A DNA stretch of 44,466 bases from Nostocales cyanobacterium LEGE 12452 (lineage in GTDB: Bacteria; Cyanobacteriota; Cyanobacteriia; Cyanobacteriales; Nostocaceae): positions 1 through 44,466 of the forward strand of contig JADEXV010000033.1 in NCBI GenBank assembly GCA_015206945.1. The letters are read 5' to 3'. Below, piece by piece: positions 9,448 to 20,054 of the stretch. The notes under the pieces are model-generated. The model was not told the DNA's origin, did not search any database, and saw nothing but the letters and a program-made list of their open reading frames with translations. Made by a program: the position numbers and the translations under genes. Numbering within the stretch: the first letter of the stretch is position 1; the number at the start of each line of letters is the position of its first letter.

Positions 9448-9710
9448 AACAGGTGTCAGAAGTCAGAAGTCAGAATTTTGAATCCAATCAGTGGGCTATT
9501 CAGCGGGAAGTCGAGCAGTCACTTGATAAGGCAGTCCTGACAAGATTTCTCGACTTGAGCGAATTGGTGTGTTATCAAGCTTGAGTATTAAAGTTTTCTG
9601 GATTCTAAATTCTGAATTTTGAATTCTGGATTTTTATCCTGAGATGTCGAATCCCAAATCGTTTAACTGAGCGTAGTCGAAGTCCCAAATTCCAAATCTA
9701 AAATTTCCCA
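9448..9710. repeat. Repeat-rich spacer between adaptor and pump
   Basis: Holds a 7-bp repeat AGAAGTC (about three copies at 9456-9472), a TTCTGAATTTTGAATTC stretch and the widespread element GAGCGTAGTCGAAGT near 9670. No coding sequence is seen, so the pump may have its own promoter or be co-transcribed. Confidence 0.5.
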
Positions 9711-12700
9711 ATGTCTTTTAATATCTCAGCCTGGTCGATTAAAAAACCTGTTCCCACGATAGTTTTATTTTTAATTTTGACGGTTGTGGGTTGGTTCTCC
9801 TTCATGTCCTTGGGGATTGATACTAACCCAAATATTGATGTACCAACAGTTTCGATTAAAGTCACCCAACCAGGTGCAGGGCCAGCGGAACTAGAATCCC
9901 AAGTGACAAAAAAAATTGAAGATGCCGTCGCGGGGTTGGGCAATATCGATTACATGATTTCCACCGTCAGCGATGGAAATTCTAAGACGACAATCAATTT
10001 TGTTTTGGGTACAGATAGCGATCGCGCCACCAATGATGTTAGAAATGCGATCGCTCAAATTCGCCAAGATTTACCCCAAGACATTAACGATCCAATTGTG
10101 GAACGCCTAGAATTTTCTGGCGGCCCCGTGATTACCTACGCAGTTAAATCAGATCGGCGTTCTGTAGAAGAATTAAGCAATATCGTAGACCAAACTATTA
10201 GCCGTGCCTTGTTGGGAGTTCGTGGTGTAGCACAAATTCAGCGCGTGGGTGGTGTTGACCGAGAAATTCGCATTAATCTTAATCCAGACCGCTTACAATC
10301 TTTAGCGATCACTGCCACTCAGGTAAACGACCAAATTCGTGCTTTGAACATTAACTTACCTGGCGGACGTGCCGAAGTCGGTGGTAGCGAACAAAGTATC
10401 CGCACACTTGGAAGTGCCGCCAGTGTGGATATTTTGAAAACTTATGAAATCGTGTTGCCACAAGGTGGTTCCGTACCTTTATCTAGCCTGGGAACTGTAG
10501 AAGATAAATTTGGTGACGTACGCCAAGCCGCCAGTTTAAATAATCAACCCGTGGTCGCTTTCCAAGTCTTGCGTAGTACTGGCAGCGTCCTGGTGACAGT
10601 AGAAGAAGGAGTGAAAGCAGCAGTCAAACAACTGGAAAAAACCCTTCCTCCAGATGTCAAGCTGGATTTAATTTTTACTAGAGCCGATATTGTCCGTCAA
10701 TCTTACCAAAGCACCATTGATGAGTTGATTCAAGCTTCGGTATTGGCGGTCATCGTTATTTTAGTGTTTTTGCGGGACTGGCGAGCAACATTGATTACCG
10801 CTGTTGCCTTACCCTTATCAATAATTCCTACCTTCGCAGTGCAGCAAGCCCTTGGTTACACCCTCAACAACATGACTTTATTAGCATTAGCGCTGGCAGT
10901 GGGCAACTTGGTAGATGATGCCGTTGTGGAAATTGAAAATATGGAACGGCATATCGCTATGGGCAAGTCTGCTTGGGAAGCGGCTTTTGAGTCTTCCGAC
11001 GAAGTAGGATTAGCGGTAATCGCCAGTTCAGCGACGATTATTGCAGTGTTTATGCCTGTTGCCTTTATGGGTGGGATTCCGGGGCAATTTTTTCAGCCAT
11101 TTGGCGTTACCGTTGCTGTTTCCACAATTTTCTCAACTCTTGTCGCGCGGATGGTTACGCCGATGATGGGGGCGTATCTTTTAAAGGAGGCGGAGGGGCA
11201 CACTTCGACTACGCTCAGTGACCGAAGGGCAGAGGGGCACGGGGGAGTAATAAAAATTTTTAATTTTAAATTTACACTTCCAGGGGGCGGGAACGGAAGT
11301 AGAAAACTTGGAGATGAAAAGCGTCAAGGCTTTCAACCTTATAGATCGCTTTTACAGTGGGCGTTACGCCATAGATTGACAACAATGGCGATCGCTTTAG
11401 CTTTTTTTATTGCCAGTCTGACGCTGGTTCCTTTAATTCCCAAGGGTTTCGTTGATGATGGCGACTTTGGAATTTCTAATGTATCTATAGAACTTCCTCC
11501 TGGTTCCACATTAGAAGACGTTAACAAGGTAGTCACACAAACAACTGATATTATCCGGCAAAATCCAGTAGTTGAACGTGTACTAGCAACAGAAGAGATC
11601 AATTCTGCCAGCCTTGCGATTAATCTCAAACCCAGAGAGAAACGAAATATTTCCCAAAAACAGTTTGAGGAACAAGTGCGTCCTAACTTTGAGCAAATAC
11701 CAGGAGCTAGAATTAGTTTTCAAAGTCAGTCACCGGGTGACAGTCGTAAAGGTTTATCAATTGTCCTCAGAAGTGAAAATCCCGAAGCATTAAATCAAGC
11801 TGCTGATGCCCTAGAAAAGCAGATGCGATCGCTAGCCGGATTGGTAGAAGTAGCATCTACTGCAAGTTTGGTAAAACCAGAGATTTTGGTAATTCCCAAC
11901 CCGCAACGGGCAGCAGATTTGGGAGTGACAGTGCAAGCGATCGCTCGTACTGCGTCCCTGGCTACCATCGGTGATAATGATGCCAACTTGGCAAAATTTA
12001 ATTTAAGCGATCGTCAAATCCCGATTCGCGTACAAATCGATCCGCAAGCGCGGGCTGACATTAACACAATCACAAATCTGCAAGTCCCCAGTCAAAATGG
12101 TAGATTGATTCCCCTCATAGCAGTAGCAGATATCCGCTTTGGTAGCGGCCCTGCTACCATCAACCGCTACGATCGCGCCCGTCAAGTCGCTGTAGAAGCC
12201 AATTTACAAGGGCTTTCTTTAGGAGAGGCAGTCCAGACAATCAACCAACTACCTGCGATGCAAAACTTACCGCCAGGAGTAGTACAGCAACCATCAGGCA
12301 GCGCCAAAATTATGCAAGATATTTTCGGTCGCTTTGGCGGTGCGTTGGGGCTGGCATTAATGTGTATCTATGCAATTCTGGTACTGCTGTATAACAACTT
12401 TCTTCATCCATTATCGATTATGGCAGCCTTACCTTTTTGTTTAGGCGGCGCATTAGTAGCCTTGATGGTTGCTCAAAAACCTTTGGGAATATATGCCCTG
12501 ATTGGTATCGTATTGCTGTTGGGGATTGTCACCAAAAACTCAATTTTGTTAGTTGACTATACCATCATCAATATGCAAGAAGGCAAAACCCAACGTCAGG
12601 CACTCATTGAATCAGGTGTGTCACGTCTGCGCCCAATTTTAATGACTTCTTTTGCAACGATCGCCGGCATTCTGCCTTTAGCATTAGGAATTGGTGCGGG

Positions 12701-12869
12701 TTCTGAAGTTCGCCAACCGATGGGAATTGCCATTATGGGCGGTTTTACAACTTCTACTCTGTTGACACTGGTGGTAGTGCCAGTGATATTTAGCTACATT
12801 GACAACTTCCAAACTTGGATTATGGATACAATGCGCTATGGCTTTGGTAAGAAACCATCGCGCCCATAA
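9711..12869 (+). CDS. RND-family efflux pump, AcrB/HAE1 type
   Basis: Inner-membrane proton-driven exporter, 1052 aa. The start MSFNISAWSIKKPVPTIV gives the usual first helix. Two large periplasmic loops alternate with two sets of six transmembrane helices. In helix 4 the proton-relay pair is present in NLVDDAVVEIEN, and the later GIVTKNSILLVDY and RLRPILMTSFATIAGILPLALG segments are classic. It works with the adaptor just upstream; no outer-membrane channel gene is in the window. The cytoplasmic stretch between the two halves (about residues 494-537) carries sequence that looks like an intergenic Nostoc repeat translated in frame (see findings). The substrate is unknown. Confidence 0.92.
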   Translation: MSFNISAWSIKKPVPTIVLFLILTVVGWFSFMSLGIDTNPNIDVPTVSIKVTQPGAGPAELESQVTKKIEDAVAGLGNIDYMISTVSDGNSKTTINFVLGTDSDRATNDVRNAIAQIRQDLPQDINDPIVERLEFSGGPVITYAVKSDRRSVEELSNIVDQTISRALLGVRGVAQIQRVGGVDREIRINLNPDRLQSLAITATQVNDQIRALNINLPGGRAEVGGSEQSIRTLGSAASVDILKTYEIVLPQGGSVPLSSLGTVEDKFGDVRQAASLNNQPVVAFQVLRSTGSVLVTVEEGVKAAVKQLEKTLPPDVKLDLIFTRADIVRQSYQSTIDELIQASVLAVIVILVFLRDWRATLITAVALPLSIIPTFAVQQALGYTLNNMTLLALALAVGNLVDDAVVEIENMERHIAMGKSAWEAAFESSDEVGLAVIASSATIIAVFMPVAFMGGIPGQFFQPFGVTVAVSTIFSTLVARMVTPMMGAYLLKEAEGHTSTTLSDRRAEGHGGVIKIFNFKFTLPGGGNGSRKLGDEKRQGFQPYRSLLQWALRHRLTTMAIALAFFIASLTLVPLIPKGFVDDGDFGISNVSIELPPGSTLEDVNKVVTQTTDIIRQNPVVERVLATEEINSASLAINLKPREKRNISQKQFEEQVRPNFEQIPGARISFQSQSPGDSRKGLSIVLRSENPEALNQAADALEKQMRSLAGLVEVASTASLVKPEILVIPNPQRAADLGVTVQAIARTASLATIGDNDANLAKFNLSDRQIPIRVQIDPQARADINTITNLQVPSQNGRLIPLIAVADIRFGSGPATINRYDRARQVAVEANLQGLSLGEAVQTINQLPAMQNLPPGVVQQPSGSAKIMQDIFGRFGGALGLALMCIYAILVLLYNNFLHPLSIMAALPFCLGGALVALMVAQKPLGIYALIGIVLLLGIVTKNSILLVDYTIINMQEGKTQRQALIESGVSRLRPILMTSFATIAGILPLALGIGAGSEVRQPMGIAIMGGFTTSTLLTLVVVPVIFSYIDNFQTWIMDTMRYGFGKKPSRP
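11189..11320 (+). repeat. Intergenic-type repeat inside the RND pump gene
   Basis: GAGGGGCACACTTCGACTAC, followed by GCTCAGTGACCGAAG and GCAGAGGGGCAC, matches the repeat families seen between genes here (for example 27231-27275 and 20093-20135) but lies inside the reading frame without breaking it. Confidence 0.6.
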
Positions 12870-13056
12870 TTCTTAACCGAATCGTAATTGTTTGTGCCTC
12901 TGTGACTATTGTGCGTAGGCGTAGCCTGTCGTAGACATCGCATTTACCAGTAGGAATCATAACAAACAGATTTACCACAGTAAATATCCAATGGCATACC
13001 AAAATATTACCGCCTCCCTTTCCCCAGCAGATATCCAAGAGAGTTTTGCCCATTCT

Positions 13057-14619
13057 TTAAATGATTAGTGGTTCAAGTTCACGATTATGCCATTGCCGCT
13101 GATACCATTCGGTAACTAAAGGACGAACAATAAACTTGGGCTGTTTATCGCCTTTAACGTCAATACGTAAACCTGAATAAGGTCGGCGTTTCTGAGAACC
13201 TTGACCGTTGCGACCGATGAAGAGATGCGATCGCGCTACTAATCTATTTTCATTCCCAAAAGTCTCCATCAAATCTGCTCCCTCAATTCGCTGGCGTCGC
13301 AAACTAAACCCGCTACCACCACAAACAATCCAGTGGATATGAGAATCAGCGTGTCCCGTATCCATCGTTTCCAGATGTTCCAAGCAGTGCGCGTGACCGT
13401 TTATTACCAAATCGACCAAAGGACGACCCTGATTTAAAGAACCGATTTCTTTAGCTACCGCATCCAACACGCCACGCAAGCGATCGCGAACGATTAGAGT
13501 TTGTGCTTGTTCCCACTTCGTCGCCTCAGTTACATAAGGAGGATGATGAAAATAAATTATCCTTCCCCGAACTTCAGGATTATTCCAAGATTCAATTAAT
13601 CTGTGCTTGAGCCAATCCAGTTGTTCAATGTCAGTCAGTGTTGTTTTATTAGTAGCTAGTTGCTTATCAATATCAACAATAATTTCTTCAATTTGTGACA
13701 GCTTGGCATGGAAGTCGTCTAATTGATCGGCTTCATTAGGGTTTTCGGGGCGAAGTTTGGCTGAAGTTTCGATGATTTGCTGCTTTTCTTGCTCGAAATC
13801 TTCACGGCGTTTTTCTAGGAGTTTGCGATCGGCGTTACCTTTTTTTGTTTTCGGTAGCGGTGGTGGATCGTTAAAGGTATTAGAATCCAAAGCGAAGAAA
13901 TCAATACCGCCATAACGAAAAGTGTAGTAGCGATTGGGAAGGCGGGTAAATTGCCCAGGTTGATATGAAAGACAACGACCTGTATCTGTCTTGGCTGTGT
14001 AGTGCCGATCTAAGTGACTGGCTAACTCTTCTGGAAGCTGAAACGCCTTCAGATAGTCGAGAAATGCCTTTGCGTAAGCGTCACCACATCCTGAACCATG
14101 TAAACCTACATCTAGGTCTAACCGCGATCGCAACAGGTGACGAATGGGTAATGTTGTTAGGGATGCCAAGCTTAATAAAATCGGCAAGTTATAGTAATCG
14201 TGATTTCCCGGCACAGGTAAAATGGGCAGCTTAAAAACCATCTGGTCAAAAGCAATCCGTTTGCGATGCTCTATGCCGGAGATAAACTCTCGGTAAGGCT
14301 GGATGAAGTTTTGCTGGTAATATTCACTCGATCCCACTAAATAGATTACATCCCCCGTATGCAGCATAAACCGGGATTCGTTGTGATGGGGCAGCATAAG
14401 TTCAGCTACTTGTCGTTGGGGATTGTGTCCTCTGTGTCTGCCGGAACCACTATCACCTATAACTAAAAATGAGAACTCAGAATTGTCTGTTTGACCATCT
14501 TCCAAAACCAGCCGAGTTTGGTCGATATCCCGTTCCACAATTAACGGATCTTGCCACCGTACCCGCTGATTCATTTTCCGAATTTTCTTAGCGATCGCTG
14601 GATCAGATACAAGTTTCAA
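13057..14619 (-). CDS. Calcineurin-like metallophosphoesterase
   Basis: Cytoplasmic protein of 520 aa (or 505 if the Met at residue 16 is used) with the full metallophosphatase motif set: IGDSGSG (D56), HTGD (89-90), PGNHDYYN (138-143), FHHPPY and a C-terminal NGHAHCLEH. The first motif reads DxG instead of the common DxH, as in some purple-acid-type and sphingomyelinase-like members. A charged, probably coiled-coil insertion lies around residues 265-330. The substrate is not predictable. The gene ends close to the pump gene on the other strand, convergent with it; a lipid kinase gene lies upstream on the same strand across a repeat-filled gap. Confidence 0.85.
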   Translation of the reverse strand: MKLVSDPAIAKKIRKMNQRVRWQDPLIVERDIDQTRLVLEDGQTDNSEFSFLVIGDSGSGRHRGHNPQRQVAELMLPHHNESRFMLHTGDVIYLVGSSEYYQQNFIQPYREFISGIEHRKRIAFDQMVFKLPILPVPGNHDYYNLPILLSLASLTTLPIRHLLRSRLDLDVGLHGSGCGDAYAKAFLDYLKAFQLPEELASHLDRHYTAKTDTGRCLSYQPGQFTRLPNRYYTFRYGGIDFFALDSNTFNDPPPLPKTKKGNADRKLLEKRREDFEQEKQQIIETSAKLRPENPNEADQLDDFHAKLSQIEEIIVDIDKQLATNKTTLTDIEQLDWLKHRLIESWNNPEVRGRIIYFHHPPYVTEATKWEQAQTLIVRDRLRGVLDAVAKEIGSLNQGRPLVDLVINGHAHCLEHLETMDTGHADSHIHWIVCGGSGFSLRRQRIEGADLMETFGNENRLVARSHLFIGRNGQGSQKRRPYSGLRIDVKGDKQPKFIVRPLVTEWYQRQWHNRELEPLII

Positions 14620-14647
14620 TGCAACCTACTCCTGAGTTTTCAATTGA

Positions 14648-14762
14648 AGGTGAGCAGGAGAATGAGGGCAGGGGAGCAGGGGAGCAGAGGAAGTTGCACT
14701 AAATTTTTCCCCTCTGCCCCTCTGCCCCTCCGCACCTCTGCCTCTCTGCCTCTTATGCCCCA
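14648..14762. repeat. Short tandem repeats, 7-bp unit (CCTCTGC/GGGGAGC)
   Basis: GGGGAGCA copies at 14671-14690 and CCCCTCTGC/CCTCTGCCT copies at 14709-14752 fill the gap between the two genes. The two halves are roughly complementary and may pair. Confidence 0.7.
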
Positions 14763-14767
14763 TGCCC

Positions 14768-15739
14768 TCATTCTTCTACTATGTCTTTCATCTCAATAGT
14801 CAGATTAGGGAGTCCCTCTAGTTTTTCGGTAGGCTCAACTTCTTCTACTAATGGCACAAAAATTCTTAAGCCTGCTGGTACACACTTAATTTCTACAGGT
14901 GTTGTGCCTACTATTTCACCATCTAGAACAACTTTTTGTGGTGGCTCAGTGGTAATTTTAAATTGTTTCGCTCGCAGAAAACCAATATCATCCCGTTCAA
15001 CGGCGTTACCTGTGGAAGCCGTTTGAAATAGATGAAACGTAGCAGCGATCGCTCCTGCCTTGTTAGCGGGAGCTACAATCGTTAAATCTAGTAACCCATC
15101 ATCATAAATCAGACCTGCTGGGCCTTGAGCCAAAACTGAAGTGGGAGGTGCGGCGTTTGCTACTGTTACTGCGCAGGCACTAGTTTTAATTATCCTGTCT
15201 TCAGTTTCAATTTCAACATCAAAGTTATGTAAGCTTCTTAATTGCTGGATTCCTGCCAAAACATAGGCCATCATCCCAAAGCGATTCTTGGCATCTCGGT
15301 CTGCCAATTCTACAGTGTCAGCTTCAAAGCCAATACCTGCCAAAAGTACCATTGGGCGATCGTTGCAATAAGCTACGTCTACATGGGTGGTTGCTCCCTG
15401 CAAAATTGTCTGACACGCACCTGCAATCGTGTCAGGAATTCCTAAAGCTGTGGCAAAAGCGTTCGCTGTCCCTCTGGAAATGATCCCAAATGGGATATCA
15501 GTACCCACTAAAGCCGCCGCCGCTATTGAGAGAGTACCATCTCCCCCAGAAGCAATGATTGCATCTACTCCTCGCTCTATAGCTTGATATGCCAGTTGGT
15601 CTGCATCGATTTCTTCAGTTGTAAAATAAATATCTAGATCGATCTCTGGCTCTAATATTGCCCGAATTTCTGCTAGCTCTGTATCTGGGTCGCCCTGACC
15701 CGCAACAGGATTGAAGATCAGACAGGCGGAACGATTCAT
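14768..15739 (-). CDS. YegS/BmrU-type lipid (diacylglycerol) kinase
   Basis: 323-aa cytosolic kinase of the diacylglycerol-kinase catalytic fold. It starts MNRSACLIFNPVAGQGD, the typical NPxxG opening, with the nucleotide-binding SGGDGTL at residues 64-70 and GTANAFA near 90. The C-terminal beta domain ends with VVLDGEIVGTTPVEI, the usual LDGE segment. Members phosphorylate diacylglycerol or related lipids with ATP. It is read toward the metallophosphoesterase gene, about 150 nt apart; a functional link is possible but not shown. Confidence 0.88.
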   Translation of the reverse strand: MNRSACLIFNPVAGQGDPDTELAEIRAILEPEIDLDIYFTTEEIDADQLAYQAIERGVDAIIASGGDGTLSIAAAALVGTDIPFGIISRGTANAFATALGIPDTIAGACQTILQGATTHVDVAYCNDRPMVLLAGIGFEADTVELADRDAKNRFGMMAYVLAGIQQLRSLHNFDVEIETEDRIIKTSACAVTVANAAPPTSVLAQGPAGLIYDDGLLDLTIVAPANKAGAIAATFHLFQTASTGNAVERDDIGFLRAKQFKITTEPPQKVVLDGEIVGTTPVEIKCVPAGLRIFVPLVEEVEPTEKLEGLPNLTIEMKDIVEE

Positions 15740-16557
15740 AAGGTATAATAACTAAGCTTGGATAACTAATGAAGATAACAAATTATTCTTAGCATTCCTG
15801 TAAATTTTCAACTTCCCTTTTCGGGCTGAGTTTTTTAGATATATCGACCAATTTCAGCGCGATGTGCGATCGCATCATACCACCAAGAAAAGGCAAGAAC
15901 CTTTAAAACCTTTCCAAAGAAGTCTATTTTTAGCCGTCTGTTTCAAAAGACTCACTCAACGGGAAGGTTATTTGGTTAGTCGGTAGAAAAATTTAAAGCC
16001 ATCATCAGAATTGTATATAGACAGGCTTTAGGAAATTCCTATATTATGGGAAGTGAGCAAATTACTGGTCTTAAGTCGTAGTTTCAGCAAAGTGAAATCA
16101 GCGATCGCAAGTTTATCCGTTTAGTAGCGAAGGGCAATTGAATTAAACTTTAGGCAGCTTTTGAGTTGCGCTCCCATCAATGCGTAAATCCAGCTAACAT
16201 CTCAATTAATCAGACAAGTTGCTTGAGCAACTTATTAAAGGTAGGAAAACTTCCACTACAGCCTACTAGTACTTTGTCTAAGTTAATCTTGAGAGTTTGT
16301 AGTAAGCACTTTAGTGCTTAGAAAATAAGGACTTCAGTCCTTACTACGAACTTGAACTTGGCATACTACTAGTTAATTTTGCGGCAATTACAACTCAAAG
16401 GGCTAATAACTGGGGATAAGGGAGACAAGAGCAACAAATGCCCTTCAGGAATGCTGAGTTGGGAATCTTCAGAACTCGGAACTGACTCAACGCCTCACTA
16501 ACGGAACTGTTTTGCCTCATATACAATGCCCAATCCCTGCAAATTTCTAGCTCTAAT
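15740..16557. other. Divergent intergenic region, 818 nt, with small hairpins
   Basis: No ORF of convincing composition. I see three compact palindromes: GTTGCTTGAGCAAC near 16219, TAAGCACTTTAGTGCTTA near 16304 and AAGGACTTCAGTCCTT near 16328. The last two are flanked by TAGTAAG/CTTACTA and form a larger repeat of the kind found between many Nostoc genes. It should contain the promoters of the lipid kinase and of cpcL. An unrecognised small RNA is possible but not supported. Confidence 0.5.
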
Positions 16558-17295
16558 ATGCCTATTCCTTTGTTAAGCTATTCCCCTTCATCTCGAAATC
16601 ATCGTGTATCTGGATATGAGATTCTTGGCGACGAGCAACCTAGAATTTATACAGCCGAATATCTGCAATCATCACTAGAAATGGATGCTTTGATTAAGGC
16701 AGCCTATCGCCAGATTTTCCACGAACAACAGATGCTAGATAGCAACCGCCAAACCTTTCTAGAATCCCAACTCAGAACTGGTCAAATTACAGTTAGGGAT
16801 TTCATTCGAGGGTTAGCAATATCTGATGCATTTCGGCGACTCAATTACGAAAGCAACAATAATTACCGCTTTGTGCAGATATGCATACAGTGCTTATTGG
16901 GTCGCGAGGTTTACAATGAACGCGAAAAACTAGCCTGGTCGATTGTCCTGGCTAGTAAAGGACTGCACAGGTTTATCGACGATTTGGTGGATAGTGAGGA
17001 GTATATGAGTAACTTTGGTTACAATACAGTCCCCTATCAACGGCGACGAATTTTACAAGGACGCTCTCTAGGGGAATTACCTTTTGCCAGAATGGCTCGT
17101 TATGGCGAAGATTATCGCGATAAATTAACGCTTCCTTTGACGAGAAAGCAGGTTGAGCCTTTTAATTTACAGACCTTCTTGCGCAGTTCTGACAGAGATG
17201 TGGTGTTATTGCTATTAGCTTCGACGCTGACACTGATTGTCTTGTTTAGTTTGCTGACTACATTTGGTTATTTCCCAAAATTTGGTGGGTACTAG
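16558..17295 (+). CDS. cpcL: CpcL-type phycobilisome rod linker with membrane anchor
   Basis: 245-aa linker. Residues 1-160 form a phycobilisome linker domain of the CpcG family, starting MPIPLLSYSPSS and including RQIFHEQQML, SQLRTGQITVRDFIRGLA and LLGREVYNEREK. In place of the soluble C-terminus of ordinary rod-core linkers, residues about 215-237 are strongly hydrophobic, followed by YFPKFGGY. This C-terminal helix is the hallmark of CpcL (formerly CpcG2/CpcG3), which holds core-less phycocyanin rods on the thylakoid membrane and passes energy mainly to photosystem I. It stands alone, upstream of hemC and about 3 kb from the phycoerythrin island. Confidence 0.88.
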   Translation: MPIPLLSYSPSSRNHRVSGYEILGDEQPRIYTAEYLQSSLEMDALIKAAYRQIFHEQQMLDSNRQTFLESQLRTGQITVRDFIRGLAISDAFRRLNYESNNNYRFVQICIQCLLGREVYNEREKLAWSIVLASKGLHRFIDDLVDSEEYMSNFGYNTVPYQRRRILQGRSLGELPFARMARYGEDYRDKLTLPLTRKQVEPFNLQTFLRSSDRDVVLLLLASTLTLIVLFSLLTTFGYFPKFGGY

Positions 17296-17503
17296 CTGAA
17301 ACTTGAGATGTAGCGATCGCTCACAATGGCGATCGCAACACCCTCAATGCATAAAAATTCTATTATTTGAGATTTCACAAACAAGCTTTTGGTAAAGAAT
17401 TGTAATCCAAAATCCAAAATCTAAAACCCAAAATTCGCATGAGTCCCTGACTACGGTAGTCTAGATGAGAGTGAATTTATCGCCTCCTTTGATATATTGT
17501 TTT

Positions 17504-18475
17504 ATGACTTCAGTTGTTTCTAGTCCCCCACGCACTATTCGGATTGGTTCGCGCAAAAGCCAACTTGCTCTGGTTCAAACCTACTGGGTACAAGAGCAGC
17601 TCCAGAAAAGCTTTCCTGATATCACTTTTGAAGTCCACACCATGTCTACCCAAGGCGATAAAATCTTGGATGTAGCATTAGCTAAGATTGGCGATAAAGG
17701 ACTTTTTACTAAAGAACTTGAACTCGGAATGATCAATCAAGAGATTGACTTTGCAGTTCATTCTCTCAAGGATCTGCCGACTCACTTACCAGAAGGGTTA
17801 ACGTTAGCAGCAATTACTGAACGAGAAAACCCAGCAGATGCATTAGTGGTGCATGAAAAGCACAAAGATAAACAAATCGATACGTTGCCAGAAGGTGCGG
17901 TAATTGGTACATCTTCTCTACGACGGTTAGCACAGTTACGCCATCATTTTCCTCACTTTACCTTTAAGGATGTGCGGGGAAACTTGATTACACGGTTGGC
18001 AAAACTGGATGCAGGCGAATACGATGCTTTGATTTTGGCAGCAGCAGGGTTAGAGAGATTGGGAATGGGCGATCGCGTTCATCAAATCTTACCCAAAGAA
18101 ATTTCCCTCCACGCCGTTGGACAAGGTGCTTTAGGGATAGAATGTCGTGCTGATGATAGTGAAGTGCTATCTCTACTCAAAGCAATTGAACATACCGAAA
18201 CACGCGATCGCTGTCTCGCCGAACGATCTTTTCTCCGCTCTTTAGAGGGCGGCTGTCAAGTACCTATTGGTGTAAATACAGAAATATCTGGTGAGAATTT
18301 GACCTTAACAGGGATAGTCGCCAGTGTAGATGGTCAAAAGTTCGTCAAAGATACCGTCACAGGAATTGCTAACAACGCCGAAGCAGTAGGTCAAGAACTA
18401 GCAGAACTGTTGCGGAAACAAGGAGCGCAAGAAATTCTGGAAGAAATTTTTGCGGTGATTCAGCGCGGTTCCTAA
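17504..18475 (+). CDS. hemC: Porphobilinogen deaminase (hydroxymethylbilane synthase)
   Basis: Joins four porphobilinogen units into hydroxymethylbilane, an early common step to haem, chlorophyll and bilins. The protein begins (after a short tail) with [16 protein letters not shown], has HSLKDLPT and the GTSSLRR motif, and the cofactor-binding Cys in [11 protein letters not shown] (C251 from this start). About 323 aa, as usual. The frame extends to an ATG at 17465, but that adds 13 unconserved residues; the ATG at 17504 starts MTSVVSSPP and fits the family better. It lies about 200 nt downstream of cpcL and 136 nt upstream of glgA on the same strand. Confidence 0.95.
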   Translation: MTSVVSSPPRTIRIGSRKSQLALVQTYWVQEQLQKSFPDITFEVHTMSTQGDKILDVALAKIGDKGLFTKELELGMINQEIDFAVHSLKDLPTHLPEGLTLAAITERENPADALVVHEKHKDKQIDTLPEGAVIGTSSLRRLAQLRHHFPHFTFKDVRGNLITRLAKLDAGEYDALILAAAGLERLGMGDRVHQILPKEISLHAVGQGALGIECRADDSEVLSLLKAIEHTETRDRCLAERSFLRSLEGGCQVPIGVNTEISGENLTLTGIVASVDGQKFVKDTVTGIANNAEAVGQELAELLRKQGAQEILEEIFAVIQRGS

Positions 18476-18611
18476 GCAATTGGGCAAGCCAATGTGATTA
18501 GATAAGAATTGATCGCCGTTGCACTAAAGATGTGCCAGACGCGACACGTCGCGTTGGTCGGGATTTAGAAAGTTAATTTGACAATATAGACTCGGGGAAG
18601 CAAAAATTACC

Positions 18612-20054
18612 ATGCGGATTCTATTTGTTGCAGCAGAAGCAGCACCCGTTGCGAAAGTAGGAGGAATGGGTGATGTTGTCGGGGCATTACCCAAAGTCCT
18701 GAGAGAAATGGGGCATGATGTGCGGATATTCTTGCCTTACTATGGCTTCCTGCCAGACAAAATGGAAATTCCCCAAGAACCCATCTGGTGGGGAGATGCC
18801 ATGTTCCAGCACTTTGCAGTATATGAAAGTGTTCTGCCTGGTACTGATGTCCCCTTGTACTTATTTGGACATCCCGCCTTTACGCCCCGCCGCATCTATT
18901 CTGGAGATGATGAAGATTGGCGGTTCACATTGTTTGCTAATGGTGCAGCCGAGTTTGCCTGGAATTACTGGAAACCAGATATTATCCATTGTCACGATTG
19001 GCATACAGGGATGATTCCCGTATGGATGCACCAAGATCCTGATATCACCACAGTGTTTACCATTCATAACCTAGCTTATCAAGGGCCGTGGCGTTGGTAT
19101 TTAGAAAAAATTACTTGGTGTCCCTGGTATATGCAAGGACACAACGTCATGGCGGCGGCGGTACAATTTGCCAACAAGGTAAATACAGTTTCACCCACAT
19201 ACGCGGAGCAAATCAAGACAGCTACTTACGGTGAAACGTTAGAAGGTTTGCTGTCCTTTATTAGCGGTAAATTATCTGGGATTATCAACGGTATTGATAC
19301 CGAGGTATATAACCCAGAAAATGACAAATATATTGAGCAAACCTTTACTACTGATACTTTAGATAAACGCAAAGCCAATAAAATTGCTCTGCAACAAGAA
19401 TTAGGATTAGAAGTCAACTCCAAAGCCTTTTTTGTTGGGATTGTTACCCGATTAGTGGAACAAAAAGGCATTGATTTGATATTGCAAATCCTCGATCGCT
19501 TCCTATCTTATACAGATGCCCAGTTTGTGCTGTTAGGGACAGGCGATCGCAACTATGAAACTCAGATGTGGCAATTAGCATCCCGCTTCCCCGGACGTAT
19601 GGCAACTTACTTACTGTATAATGATGCCCTGTCTCGCCGGATCTACGCTGGTACTGATGCCTTCTTGATGCCCAGCCGTTTTGAACCATGCGGTATTAGC
19701 CAAATGATGGCTTTGCGCTACGGTTCTGTACCCATTGTCCGCCGTACAGGTGGATTAGTGGACACCGTAACCCATCACGATCCTGAAAATGCTGCTGGTA
19801 CTGGTTATTGCTTCGATCGCTATGAACCGCTAGACCTTTTCACTTGTATGATCCGAGCTTGGGAAGGCTTCCGTTTCAAGCCGCAATGGCAAGAACTACA
19901 AAAACGGGGTATGAGTGAAGATTTTAGTTGGTATCAATCTGCTAAGGAGTACGTAAAGTTGTACAGGTCAATTTTCGGTTTGCCAGAAGAAGAGGAGACA
20001 CCAGAACCAAAGTTAGTTTTAAACGAAGCAGTCACTAGCACCAGTAGCAAGTAA
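18612..20054 (+). CDS. glgA: Glycogen synthase (ADP-glucose type)
   Basis: Transfers glucose from ADP-glucose to growing alpha-1,4-glucan, 480 aa. GT5 features are complete: the N-terminal [13 protein letters not shown] motif that binds ADP-glucose (residues 15-27), [13 protein letters not shown], the nucleotide-fold PTYAEQI and [10 protein letters not shown], and the C-terminal [18 protein letters not shown] with the catalytic Glu, followed by [10 protein letters not shown]. The last 30 residues are acidic and not conserved. ATG at 18612; the ATG context has a GGGGAAG a short way upstream. It ends just before a structured 3' region and converges with cpeY. Confidence 0.95.
   Translation: MRILFVAAEAAPVAKVGGMGDVVGALPKVLREMGHDVRIFLPYYGFLPDKMEIPQEPIWWGDAMFQHFAVYESVLPGTDVPLYLFGHPAFTPRRIYSGDDEDWRFTLFANGAAEFAWNYWKPDIIHCHDWHTGMIPVWMHQDPDITTVFTIHNLAYQGPWRWYLEKITWCPWYMQGHNVMAAAVQFANKVNTVSPTYAEQIKTATYGETLEGLLSFISGKLSGIINGIDTEVYNPENDKYIEQTFTTDTLDKRKANKIALQQELGLEVNSKAFFVGIVTRLVEQKGIDLILQILDRFLSYTDAQFVLLGTGDRNYETQMWQLASRFPGRMATYLLYNDALSRRIYAGTDAFLMPSRFEPCGISQMMALRYGSVPIVRRTGGLVDTVTHHDPENAAGTGYCFDRYEPLDLFTCMIRAWEGFRFKPQWQELQKRGMSEDFSWYQSAKEYVKLYRSIFGLPEEEETPEPKLVLNEAVTSTSSK

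Noticed and set aside
12820..13053. Minus-strand 77-aa frame after the pump gene
   Set aside because: Overlaps the pump end and contains repeat sequence GGCGTAGCCTGTCGTAGACATCGC; no family and no ribosome site.
16219..16345. Small RNA gene in front of cpcL
   Set aside because: The palindromes resemble common intergenic repeats and I see no promoter or terminator arrangement that would support a separate transcript.
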